From the NCBI GenBank assembly GCA_965370315.1, contig CBDUTO010000011.1, positions 1-52,189 on the forward strand: 52,189 nucleotides of DNA, read 5' to 3'. Both the position numbers and the translations under genes were made by a program. This stretch comes from 1-14-2-50-31-20 sp965370315 (GTDB taxonomy: Bacteria > Bacteroidota > Ignavibacteria > Ignavibacteriales > Melioribacteraceae). Below the pieces are notes generated by a model, which was not told the origin of the DNA, did no database searches, and saw only the letters and a program-made list of their open reading frames with translations. Below are positions 1-8,284 of the stretch, in pieces (within the stretch, counting starts at the first letter, position 1; every line of letters starts with the position of its first letter).

Positions 1-160
1 TGTTATTAGTTGACTTTTCTGTTTGTTTTGAGTCAACCTTTTTCAGGACGATGCAGTTCTCAACACACCCATTATGCTAAAGTATCTTTCCCTCTCAAGA
101 GGGGATATCCTTGCCCACGCCCTTCGGGAGTGGTAAAAATGTCCCTCTTGAGAAGGGGCA

Positions 161-385
161 ATGCTGTCAACTTAAGCTTTATTTGAACTGCGTTGCAGTT
201 CCTTTCTTTTTGCTTGCATAACTATGGGCTGCACCCATAGTTATTATCTTAAACTACTCCGTAGTTTTTCTAATCAATGACTGCAAAGCAGTCAAAATTA
301 TTATAACCACGTATGAAATGCGTGGTAAAAAAGTATGAAGCAACCCCAACGGGGTTGAAGTTAAAATTCCTTAAGTTGACAACAT
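161..385. repeat. Composite palindromic element with six unlike hairpins
   Basis: The gene-free stretch 1-432 is dominated by this element. Its ends are inverted copies: ATGCTGTCAACTTAAG at 161-176 and the reverse complement at 370-385, 15 of 16 matching. Inside are six hairpins with unrelated stems at 185-201, 218-244, 251-267, 278-294, 306-326 and 341-357; the strongest has an 11-bp perfect stem (218-228 with 234-244). The outer flanks (about 90-160 and 386-432) are G/C-rich CTCTTGAGA-type sequence that looks like a second repeat into which this one inserted. No reading frame is supported. It resembles a REP/MITE-like non-autonomous element; the mobility is inferred from the inverted ends. 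Confidence 0.7.
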
Positions 386-432
386 TGGAGAGGGGGTTGT
401 CCGAAGGACTTTCACAGAGGGAGTGTGTTCTT

Positions 433-1131
433 TTAATTATACGATTTAAAATATTCTCTTAAATTGAAATTTCTATTTTCAAATTTTTCATTCAATAATT
501 CTAAAGTTTCTATTTTATCTAATCGGAATTCTCTGTAGTCGTTTCTTAAATTGCACCACGCAATCAAAATCCAATTTTCTCGCGAATGATAAATTGCTTG
601 TGGTTCAATTACTCTTTCAGTTATTTCATCCTTACTTAGTGACCGATATTTAATTTTCACTAGTTCCAAATTAGTTATTGCAACCTGAATTGTTGAAAGA
701 TTATCGCTTGTAATTTCTTTTGCAAAGTTGTTAAAGTAGGCAATCCTTTCTGATAAAATTTCAGCTTTCTCTTTTTTACTAAAACGCATAACAGATTTTA
801 TTTTGGCAATTGCACTACTGTGATTTTCTATTAACGATTTATCTTTGTTTTTAGAAATTAACTCTTCGGCAGTCATCAACGCATTAGCCTCTTGCTCGGT
901 AAACATTATTGGTGGAAGTGTGTAGCCCTCAACCAACGAATAGCCTTTTCCCTCTTTGGTAAAAATTGGAAGCCCTGATAACTCCAAAGCCTTAATATCT
1001 CTATACGCTGTTCGTTTACTTATTCCAAATTTATTTGCAATTTCAGTTGAGGTAATTATTCTTTTGGATTGCAACAAAGTTAGTATTGCCGAAAGTCGTG
1101 AAAGACGAGGTATGGTGTTGGTTTCTTTCAT
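433..1131 (-). CDS. HTH-WYL domain transcriptional regulator
   Basis: A YafY/PafC-type regulator of 232 residues. An N-terminal winged helix (about residues 8-65, with the IANKFGISKRTAYRDIKAL recognition region) is followed by a linker and a C-terminal WYL domain (about 145-225) with YHSRENWILIAW and REFRLDKI. WYL domains bind nucleic acid or nucleotide ligands and often control defence genes. It is transcribed in the same direction as the restriction operon upstream of it but is separated from it by a 180-bp gap holding a MITE-like repeat, so it may have its own promoter. Its position at the end of a defence island suggests, but does not prove, that it regulates the island. The start ATG at 1131 gives a complete HTH. 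Confidence 0.88.
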   Translation of the reverse strand: MKETNTIPRLSRLSAILTLLQSKRIITSTEIANKFGISKRTAYRDIKALELSGLPIFTKEGKGYSLVEGYTLPPIMFTEQEANALMTAEELISKNKDKSLIENHSSAIAKIKSVMRFSKKEKAEILSERIAYFNNFAKEITSDNLSTIQVAITNLELVKIKYRSLSKDEITERVIEPQAIYHSRENWILIAWCNLRNDYREFRLDKIETLELLNEKFENRNFNLREYFKSYN

Positions 1132-1156
1132 TTTATGTTTTTCTGGTTTATTATAA

Positions 1157-1249
1157 ATGAATCCACTCTAAAAAGGCATATTTTCATTAACCCCATGTTT
1201 TAACGTGGGGAATATGAGTCAAAAAACGAACTTTTTAGAGTGGATTCAT
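1157..1249. repeat. MITE-like element with 19-bp perfect inverted ends
   Basis: ATGAATCCACTCTAAAAAG at 1157-1175 recurs as a perfect inverted copy at 1231-1249. A second, internal hairpin of CCCCA/TGGGG with wobble pairing lies at 1191-1210. The 93-bp unit has no coding capacity. It sits between the WYL gene and the SWIM gene, so it may alter transcription between them. Perfect terminal inverted repeats on a short non-coding unit fit a miniature transposable element; the transposase family cannot be named from this copy. Confidence 0.65.
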
Positions 1250-1310
1250 AAATATTCTTTTATAGAAATCTCTGATTTGAATCAATAAATTTTTGAACTT
1301 CTTTCCCATT

Positions 1311-3017
1311 TTATTTTGGAATTGTTTCTGGAAATTTTTCATTAAAAATTTCTTTCATTGCTCGTCTAGTTTTATATTGCTCTCTAAAACCTTTAATTAA
1401 AAAATTTACTTTTTCGCTTCCACCTTCAATCTTTTTCATTTTAAGTAAATATTTTGCCATTTCATTATAAAAATTTCTGCCAGTATTTAATGCAATTTTC
1501 TTTACTGCATTTCCATAAAAAACTAATACCTCTTTTGGGTAAAACTTTGTAAGATGTCTTGCGTAACTATCAACAAAGCGAATATCTTTTTGATTTAATT
1601 CCATAAGTTTTAGCAATCTTTCAAAATATTTTTCTTCCACAAAAACATCGGCAAGAGCTGTTGCTTTGTAATAAGCACCCTTTTCTTCTGGTCCTTTTAT
1701 TTTATTAATTATCTTTTCGCATTTGTTGCCCCACTCATCTTTTGAATATGTCCTTTTTGTTTTTCGATAATAGGTTAAATTAAAGCTATTATTAAAATAG
1801 AGATGTTCCGCATACTTACGAATATCTTCTGTGTTCTTTTCTTTTTCCGAAATCTCTAATAATTTTTGATACCATTCTGTTTCTGTTCTAGGATGGTGTT
1901 CCTCCTTTGCTATAATAATTCCTTCATAGCATAATTCTTTTGCACGAACAATTTCTTTTTTAGAAATAGCATTGTTTAACAAAATCATTCTAAATTCCGA
2001 ATAATTTTTATTTGCCTCTATTAAAGCTTCTGCCTCACTTTCTCTTTTGGCTTGTTGCAAAAATTTAATCTTTGTGTTTACTAAACGAACAATTCCATAA
2101 CGTGAGTAGTCATCCTTTTCTGCTATTTTAATCTGTTTATTAATTAGATCAAAAAAATCCTTTTCTTGCTCTTTGGTTGTTACTAATTCTGGAAGTATAT
2201 ATAAAAAATTGTGTTCAAAACTAAAATCGTGATATTTTTCTTTAGGATATTCTGCAACACAATATTCAAACAAATCATCTTTCAACATTGGTGGAGCCAC
2301 ATTGACTATTGTATAAAAAGTTTCAAAAGCATAATCAAAAACCGAACCTGCCCCACCTCCAGAATCATCCATATTTAAAATAATAAGTGGAAGCTCCTCA
2401 ATAATTACTTTACAAATTGCCAGTGCTTCCATTATATTTTTATCAGCCAATAATTCTTCCGCTTTTTGAACAAGTTCGTATAGTGTGTCTGTTAGTGAAT
2501 TAGCACTATAATAATCGATAAATCCACCCCGCCCAATTGCGATAGATACCTCACTCTTAACTATTAAACGATACTTGCTGTAACTATCTTCATCAATAAG
2601 TTCGGCAAAATATGCAATTAGCGAATTTTTTAATCCTCTGTTTTTTCTAAATTGCAACTGTAAAAACTGTTGCAAATCGTCCTTAGAAACCTTGCCAAAA
2701 ATTTCAGTTACTTTGTTTTTGCTTTTCTTTTTCCTTTTGGGTTTTGGTTTCTTGGCTGTTTCTTCAATAGAATAAAGGGTTGCTACAACGTGCTTACAAA
2801 TAGGACCTTGGTCATACGGGCAATCACAACTCCAACTTTTAATCTCTGCTTTATCGGTTTTTATTTCTACCCTATAGTCATCGGTTCCATAAACATCGGC
2901 AGCCCATAAATCTGTTTCAACTTCATCCAAATTACTAACATATCCATTATGGAAATAATCATAACCTCTTTCAAGTATTCTTGAACTAATGTTTTTTTCA
3001 AAATCTTTTAGTGTCAT
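1311..3017 (-). CDS. SWIM zinc-finger protein
   Basis: The protein has 568 residues. The N-terminal part carries a canonical SWIM motif, CxC-x7-CxH, with C64, C66, C74 and H76 (SWSCDCPYDQGPICKHVVA), a zinc fold used for DNA or protein binding. A basic linker (about 90-105, rich in Lys) follows, then a long helical region without recognised catalytic motifs. SWIM domains are often found next to SNF2 helicases, but none is encoded here. The gene starts 11 bp after the specificity-subunit gene, so it is almost certainly the last gene of the restriction-modification operon. Its role there is unknown; a DNA-binding or regulatory accessory is the simplest inference. Confidence 0.85.
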   Translation of the reverse strand: MTLKDFEKNISSRILERGYDYFHNGYVSNLDEVETDLWAADVYGTDDYRVEIKTDKAEIKSWSCDCPYDQGPICKHVVATLYSIEETAKKPKPKRKKKSKNKVTEIFGKVSKDDLQQFLQLQFRKNRGLKNSLIAYFAELIDEDSYSKYRLIVKSEVSIAIGRGGFIDYYSANSLTDTLYELVQKAEELLADKNIMEALAICKVIIEELPLIILNMDDSGGGAGSVFDYAFETFYTIVNVAPPMLKDDLFEYCVAEYPKEKYHDFSFEHNFLYILPELVTTKEQEKDFFDLINKQIKIAEKDDYSRYGIVRLVNTKIKFLQQAKRESEAEALIEANKNYSEFRMILLNNAISKKEIVRAKELCYEGIIIAKEEHHPRTETEWYQKLLEISEKEKNTEDIRKYAEHLYFNNSFNLTYYRKTKRTYSKDEWGNKCEKIINKIKGPEEKGAYYKATALADVFVEEKYFERLLKLMELNQKDIRFVDSYARHLTKFYPKEVLVFYGNAVKKIALNTGRNFYNEMAKYLLKMKKIEGGSEKVNFLIKGFREQYKTRRAMKEIFNEKFPETIPK

Positions 3018-3028
3018 TGCTTCTCTTT

Positions 3029-4462
3029 CTAATTCAAATGTATATTTTCTATCTCTTTGTTTGCTCGCTCTAATGCTTCTTTTGTTTTTGCTTTTAATTG
3101 TTCTGCTTCAGTTCTTATTTCTGTTATGTGGTCTGCTATCTCGTTTTGTATGGAAATGTTAGGTATTACAATCGGTAATGATTTTATTATTGGTATTGTT
3201 ATATTTCCTTGAATTGCTCCAATTCTGTTTCTTTCTATTATTTCAACAAGCAATGTGCTATTAAGATAATATGATAGATACTCTCTATTTAACAGCTTTT
3301 TTTCATTCAATCTAAATTTTATCATAAACGAGCCAAAAGCAAATCCATCTATTTCTTTAGGAACTATTGCTACAACTCCAATTGTGCCACTTCTACTGAT
3401 TAAAAAATCATTTGCATTTACATAACAATTGCCTAATAAATTTCTTGCTTCTTCGGGTAGAAAAGCTACTTTGTCAACACAAATTCCATTTCTTTGTAAA
3501 TCTTTAATTCTTAAAAGTGGAACCCCATTTGAGACATAGTCATTTTTGAATGATGCACCATAAGTAATTTCTGATAGGTAATACCCTAATGTTGATTTAT
3601 TAAATGGTGATTTTTTGATTGATAATAATAAATTTTGAAAATAGGTTCGATAATAATTGGGATCAAATCTCCCACCAGAAATTTCTTTAAGCGAAGTGGT
3701 AAACATTCTATTCTTTAAATTATTTTCTGGTTTTGGGGATAGTTTAATTCCAAGTTCGCCAAGCAGATAATCATCAATGCTCGATAGTAATTTATTGGCT
3801 TTCTCTTCGTTTTGTTTTTTTAACTCTACAACTTTTTTAGATGTTTCTAAAATTCTTTTATCTTCAAGAATCGGTATTGAAAGCAAAGCAGGATAATCTA
3901 ACGCTGGGCGTGTTCCTCCAGTGCTTCTTCTGCTTGCTAATTTTTCACCAACATCTGAATTTAGAAATGCTGCTAAAGTTTCACTAACTTCTTTGCTTCC
4001 AGTTTTTATTACACAAACGTGTTGGTTAATGTTTCCTTCAAAATTTTTAGGTGCAACTGAGGCAACTGCCATTCTACCAACACCAGTAATTTTAACTAAC
4101 AAATCGCCTTCTGAAACTTGGCTTCTTTTCAACATTCCAGAATGTGTTTCGTTGTTTATGTATTTACATTTGTCAAATTTCAATACACCAGTTGCCGAAA
4201 GGTTTTGCACTCTTAAAAACGGAATGCCATTCTCTTTTTTTGCATAATATTTTTCAACTTCAACCGTCTTTGGTGTTGCACCACTTGCAATTTCACTTAT
4301 ATAATCTCTTAACTTTTTAGGTTGTTTTGCTAAAACCTTATTTTCCAACTCAACCAATTCAGGAACATAATAAAATGGATCAAACCGTTTTTCCAATTCA
4401 CTCCTTTGTAAAATGAAAACTCTGCTTTTATTTAATGATTTTGAAATTTTATAATTAGTCAT
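3029..4462 (-). CDS. hsdS: Type I-like restriction-modification specificity subunit (HsdS)
   Basis: This subunit chooses the DNA target for the methyltransferase/nuclease encoded upstream. It shows the duplicated layout of HsdS: a first target-recognition domain (residues about 25-215, with YISEIASGATPKT), a central helix (about 218-245), a second recognition domain (about 255-440, with YYLSEITYGASFKN) and a C-terminal helix rich in Glu and Lys. Two recognition domains imply a bipartite target. The ATG at 4462 is chosen over the TTG one codon upstream; it overlaps the end of the DUF1016 gene by 8 bp, indicating translational coupling. The recognition sequence cannot be read from the protein. 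Confidence 0.92.
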   Translation of the reverse strand: MTNYKISKSLNKSRVFILQRSELEKRFDPFYYVPELVELENKVLAKQPKKLRDYISEIASGATPKTVEVEKYYAKKENGIPFLRVQNLSATGVLKFDKCKYINNETHSGMLKRSQVSEGDLLVKITGVGRMAVASVAPKNFEGNINQHVCVIKTGSKEVSETLAAFLNSDVGEKLASRRSTGGTRPALDYPALLSIPILEDKRILETSKKVVELKKQNEEKANKLLSSIDDYLLGELGIKLSPKPENNLKNRMFTTSLKEISGGRFDPNYYRTYFQNLLLSIKKSPFNKSTLGYYLSEITYGASFKNDYVSNGVPLLRIKDLQRNGICVDKVAFLPEEARNLLGNCYVNANDFLISRSGTIGVVAIVPKEIDGFAFGSFMIKFRLNEKKLLNREYLSYYLNSTLLVEIIERNRIGAIQGNITIPIIKSLPIVIPNISIQNEIADHITEIRTEAEQLKAKTKEALERANKEIENIHLN

Positions 4463-5462
4463 CAATGTTCTGTTCCAATATTTGGTATAGTTCGCGTAGT
4501 TTGGTTTTTAGCAATTCTTTATCAATTAGCTTTGTTTCATAATCTGCAATTAAAGCTGGTGAAATATTGCGACTCAGTGCATATTCAACAACTTCGGTAT
4601 CTTTATCCGTGCAAAGAAGAATTCCAAAACTTGGGTTTTCATTTGGCAATTTAACATCTCTATCTAATGCTTCGAGATAAAAATTCATTTTGCCAAGAAA
4701 TTCTGGTTCAAACTCAACTGTTTTCAATTCAATAGCAACAAGGCATTGCATATTTCGGTTGTATAAAAGTAGGTCTATGTAATAATCGTGCATTCCTACT
4801 TGCACACGAAATTCTTCACCCACAAAAGTGAATCCTTTTCCAAGTTCCAAAAGAAAGTTTTTAAGATTTTTAATTAGAGCTTTTTGTAAATCGTTTTCGT
4901 TATGCTCTTTTGGCAAATTGAGAAATTCGAAAACGTAGGTGTCTTTAAAAATGTTTTGAATCTCTGGTTTGAATTCTGTCCGCAATGTGGACAGTTTTTT
5001 ATTTGCGAGCATTGTCCTTTCAAAAATGCTACTGTTTATTTGACGTTCAAGTTCTCTTTTGCTAAGTTTTTCATTTCTAGAAAGAAGAATATAAAACTCA
5101 CGTTCTTCAATTTCTTTGCATTTTGAAAGAATAATAATATTATTTGTCCAGCTAATTTGTGCCACCAGTGGCGACACTTTTGGAAAATTATTATAAGCCT
5201 CGTAGAATTGTTTCATCCGAAATATACCTCTTCTGGAAAAACCTCTTATTCCAGGATGATTTTCTTGAATGAAAAGAGAAAGTTCTTCAACGACTGACTT
5301 ACCCCAATTATCCGAATTAACCTTTTCCCCTATATATTTTCCAACTTTCCAATAAAGATTTATTAATTCTTTATTAACAGTTTTCAGTGCATTAATTCGT
5401 GCTTCAGCAATAAGCGCAATAATTTTTTTGAAGTCGATTATGTGTGTTACATCTTTGTTCAT
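4455..5462 (-). CDS. DUF1016 / YhcG-family PD-(D/E)XK nuclease
   Basis: The protein has 335 residues. The N-terminal DUF1016 domain (about 10-160) has the family text LINLYWKVGKYI and GFSRRGIFRMKQFYEAY. The C-terminal YhcG nuclease domain (about 170-325) has a PD-(D/E)XK core with D230 (YYIDLLLY) and E245-L-K247 (LVAIELKTVEF). The family is a predicted endonuclease frequently inserted in type I restriction loci; its target is not established. Here it lies between the methyltransferase and specificity genes, 2 bp after the BRO-N gene and overlapping hsdS, so all are probably made from one mRNA. It may supply a second nuclease to the complex or act independently. Confidence 0.9.
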   Translation of the reverse strand: MNKDVTHIIDFKKIIALIAEARINALKTVNKELINLYWKVGKYIGEKVNSDNWGKSVVEELSLFIQENHPGIRGFSRRGIFRMKQFYEAYNNFPKVSPLVAQISWTNNIIILSKCKEIEEREFYILLSRNEKLSKRELERQINSSIFERTMLANKKLSTLRTEFKPEIQNIFKDTYVFEFLNLPKEHNENDLQKALIKNLKNFLLELGKGFTFVGEEFRVQVGMHDYYIDLLLYNRNMQCLVAIELKTVEFEPEFLGKMNFYLEALDRDVKLPNENPSFGILLCTDKDTEVVEYALSRNISPALIADYETKLIDKELLKTKLRELYQILEQNIDD

Positions 5463-5464
5463 TT

Positions 5465-5788
5465 TTACCCCTCTAACGTAAAGCTAATTTCTCTCGCCAA
5501 TGGTGAGAGTTTTGGAACCTTAAAGTGATACTTTAACAATTGCTCAGTCCTCCCAATATATTTGGGAAAGGCTTTTGCAAGCATTTTCAAACCGTGACAA
5601 TTTGTCACGGTTTGGTTTCCTTCTGCTTTAAGCCTTTGCTTTAACTTTCTCCAATAGGTTGTTGGATTAATGCTATCAGTTAACACAGAAACAACATCAA
5701 CAATAGAGATAAACCATTTCTCATTTTCACTATCCCAAACTGTGCGGATATTTTTATCTTCAAATGTTTTTACGTCATCTCTCTTCAT
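5465..5788 (-). CDS. Short BRO-N domain protein with atypical tail
   Basis: Residues 1-70 are a BRO family N-terminal domain (VWDSENEKWFISIVDVV, TTYWRKLKQRLKAEGNQTV), a DNA-binding fold common in phage antirepressors and in genes inserted into type I restriction loci. Family members continue with a conserved segment after the LKML position. Here the last 35-40 residues differ, apart from a short TEQLL match, and the end of the gene is a palindromic repeat (5491-5509). At 107 residues it is well short of most relatives. The start codon overlaps the stop of the upstream methyltransferase gene by one base. It is either a degraded gene or a minimal DNA-binding partner kept by the operon. Confidence 0.72.
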   Translation of the reverse strand: MKRDDVKTFEDKNIRTVWDSENEKWFISIVDVVSVLTDSINPTTYWRKLKQRLKAEGNQTVTNCHGLKMLAKAFPKYIGRTEQLLKYHFKVPKLSPLAREISFTLEG

Positions 5789-7944
5789 TATATCTCCCTC
5801 TCATTTATCTGTTCAATAAATTTTGATAACTCCTTTCCGATTTCTATTAGCTCGTTGTTATTGGTGCTTCTGCCTGTTGCATCGTATCCAATATCTTCAG
5901 CAATAGCCATAAATATTGGATAATCTTCTAATGCGGTTTGCTTTGCAGTAAAATATTTTTCGGTTAATTCTTCTTTCAACAAATTTACTTTACTTGTAAA
6001 TAATTGTTGAAGTTTTACTTTCTCATCTTTAATAATTAATCCAATTTTCTTTTTATCAGCTTTTGGATTTTTCTCTTTGGCTTCTTTTTCTATTTTTTTT
6101 ATTCCTTCTTTTTTCTCTTTATCCCAGTTTTCAACCGTTTCTAAAAATTTGTTATCCGTTTTAATTTTCTCTTTTAACAAAGATTTTTGGTTTGATATCT
6201 TTTCGGTTTTATTCTGTTTATGTTTCCGTAAAAAGAGAACGGAACTTTTAACCCCTGCACCAGTAGCACTAAATGCTGTTTGTGGCAAAGAAACAACAGC
6301 AACAATTCTATACATTTCTTCAATGCTATCTCTTACATATTGTAAACTGCTGTTTGTTAAAATTCCATCGGGAACAACAATTGCAAGATAACCGTGTTCG
6401 GTTAAAAATTTATGACATTGTTCAATAAATAAAACTTCTGTGCTTTGGCTATCTCTAATCTGTTCTCGCAATGCCTTAACCGATAGCCAATCTTCCTCTT
6501 TTTTACCAAGATTGTATTGATGTAAATAAGCTTTTTCTGTTTGCTTAATGCTACTTCCAAAAGGAGGATTTGTAATAATAAAATCGAACGAGTTGTATTT
6601 GAATTCAAAATTTTTGCTATTCTCTCGTAGTTCTTTATCGCTCAATAATCCATCGGATGCAATAACGTTTGTGTGTCCATCATCGTGAATTATCATATTC
6701 ATTTTGGCAGTTCGTGCAATTTGGTTATTTATTTCAATTCCAAATAAATTTTTCTCTGCAAAATTATGCCAATGTTCTTTATGTTCAACTGGTTCTTTAT
6801 TTATATCATAGAACCTATTTGCTTCCACTCTTACTTTATCGAGGGCATATAACAGAAAACCGCCACTACCACAACTTGTATCAAGCACTCTCGATTTATG
6901 ATTGATTGGAAGGGATTCAACAATAAATTTCACAATTGGTCTTGGTGTAAAATATTGTCCAAAATCCCCACGGAAATAGCTACCCATAAATGTTTCAAAT
7001 GCTTTACCTTTGCTATCAATATCTGTTTTGTTAAGATTTATTCGTTGAAAGTATTTTACAATAGTTAGTGTTTCATCTGCCGAGAGAGTAATTCCATCTT
7101 TGAAAACTTCTGGTGCCTCTTTTTCGCCAACAGCATAAATTTTCTTAATGCGTTTTAGTAAATCTTTTGGTTCTTCATCCCTAAAAATTTGAAACTCATA
7201 AGGCTTACCTGTTTCTCTTGGATGCTTTTCATCCCATATTTTACAGAAAATTAATTTATCTAATTCATCAAATGCTTCACTTGGGTTCCGTTCGCCACCA
7301 CCCCAAAGTGCTTGATGCGATTGAATAAAAATCTTTGTTAGCTCACTTTCGCTTACAACTTCAAGTTCAAAGAATTTTTGTTTTTGATATTTTATCTCAG
7401 GTTCACTTACAACATTTTTAATGCTTTCCGTTTCTGTTTGAGAAAATCCACCTTTTACATATTTATATGGTGCAAGTTGGTTTACGCCAAACTGTGGAAT
7501 ATCAGGAATTTCAATTCTGCTTTTGGGCTTTTTGTCTGGAATTTCGTAATACTGGTTTTTTATTTTTGATGTTGTCCAAACATACTTTGCCCCTTCGGCA
7601 ACAGCGTAGCCAAATGCTTGGTCAACAGCAATATTAAATTGTTGGTCTGTTAAATCTTCCTTTTTACATTCAACAACTATGTGAGTCTCTTCTTGCTTAT
7701 CATCGGAATAAACAATAATATCAGCCTCTTTTGTTTCTACTCCCATTTGAACAGAAACAAATTGCTTAATTCTTTTTTCAGAATATCCATAAATTAGAGT
7801 TAGAGTTAGAAATGTTTCAGCTTGAACTTTTTCTTCGGGGTTTTTATAATTACGTTTTTTGTTTTGACAAATGTAAGTTATAAAGTTTCTTTCTTCATCA
7901 AACTTAATTAATCCCTTTTCAACACCAGTCTCTATCAAATTCAT
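5788..7944 (-). CDS. Fused restriction nuclease / N6-adenine methyltransferase (BcgI-like RM subunit)
   Basis: The protein has 718 residues and joins two activities. An HsdR-N-like nuclease domain (about 1-140) has a PD-(D/E)XK core with E43, D75 and E92-C-K94. An HsdM-type adenine methyltransferase follows, with YFTPRPIVKF at 331-340, motif I (DTSCGSGGF, 355-363) and catalytic motif IV NPPF at 459-462. There is no DEAD/helicase region and no separate hsdR in the operon, so it cannot be a classical translocating type I enzyme. RM fusion plus separate S subunit is the design of type IIB enzymes such as BcgI, which cut on both sides of the target. It is the first gene of the five-gene operon; its promoter should lie in 7945-8284. 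Confidence 0.9.
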   Translation of the reverse strand: MNLIETGVEKGLIKFDEERNFITYICQNKKRNYKNPEEKVQAETFLTLTLIYGYSEKRIKQFVSVQMGVETKEADIIVYSDDKQEETHIVVECKKEDLTDQQFNIAVDQAFGYAVAEGAKYVWTTSKIKNQYYEIPDKKPKSRIEIPDIPQFGVNQLAPYKYVKGGFSQTETESIKNVVSEPEIKYQKQKFFELEVVSESELTKIFIQSHQALWGGGERNPSEAFDELDKLIFCKIWDEKHPRETGKPYEFQIFRDEEPKDLLKRIKKIYAVGEKEAPEVFKDGITLSADETLTIVKYFQRINLNKTDIDSKGKAFETFMGSYFRGDFGQYFTPRPIVKFIVESLPINHKSRVLDTSCGSGGFLLYALDKVRVEANRFYDINKEPVEHKEHWHNFAEKNLFGIEINNQIARTAKMNMIIHDDGHTNVIASDGLLSDKELRENSKNFEFKYNSFDFIITNPPFGSSIKQTEKAYLHQYNLGKKEEDWLSVKALREQIRDSQSTEVLFIEQCHKFLTEHGYLAIVVPDGILTNSSLQYVRDSIEEMYRIVAVVSLPQTAFSATGAGVKSSVLFLRKHKQNKTEKISNQKSLLKEKIKTDNKFLETVENWDKEKKEGIKKIEKEAKEKNPKADKKKIGLIIKDEKVKLQQLFTSKVNLLKEELTEKYFTAKQTALEDYPIFMAIAEDIGYDATGRSTNNNELIEIGKELSKFIEQINEREI

Positions 7945-8284
7945 AAACTATCCTTTATTAAATGCACACGAGGTAAAAACAAATTATTTCTCCCTCAACT
8001 TTTCCAAAAATAATCATAATTCTAATTATTAAAAATAATTTTCACGCTATCAACTTTAGAAAACAATATCTTTGAAATAATAATTTTGAAAATAAAAAAA
8101 TAGATCCCTTTGCATAACCAAATTTATTGTGTCATTTCCACATGCTCTTAATGGGAATCTCATTAAAAATAAAAGATTCCCGATTAAAACATTCGGGAAT
8201 GACGGTTTTTCATAGCTTATGCAAAAGCTTCTAATAATCGATTTAGAATCTTGTGTCTCACGTCTCTAAATCTCACATCTAACT
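7945..8284. promoter_or_regulatory. Divergent intergenic region between the defence operon and recQ
   Basis: These 340 bp separate two divergent genes and should hold both promoters. The left half is very A/T-rich; no strong promoter boxes can be assigned by eye. The right half contains a 74-bp hairpin repeat (8130-8203) described separately. No coding frame is supported. Confidence 0.4.
8130..8203. repeat. Intergenic hairpin repeat, GGGAATGAC family, copy 1
   Basis: The unit is bounded by GTCATT and AATGAC and carries two internal stems (GGGAATCT with AGATTCCC, and CCCG with CGGG around AAAACATT). Two further copies of about 70-74 bp lie at 10491-10564 and 16878-16948. The stems are kept while the loops vary, which suggests selection on structure. 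Confidence 0.75.

Noticed and set aside
5465..5788. BRO-N protein as evidence for a prophage
   Set aside because: No phage structural, integrase or lysis genes nearby; BRO-N genes commonly occur inside type I-like restriction loci.
5788..7944. Classical type I HsdM with a missing hsdR
   Set aside because: The N-terminal 140 residues carry their own nuclease core, so nuclease and methyltransferase are fused; no loss of an hsdR needs to be assumed.
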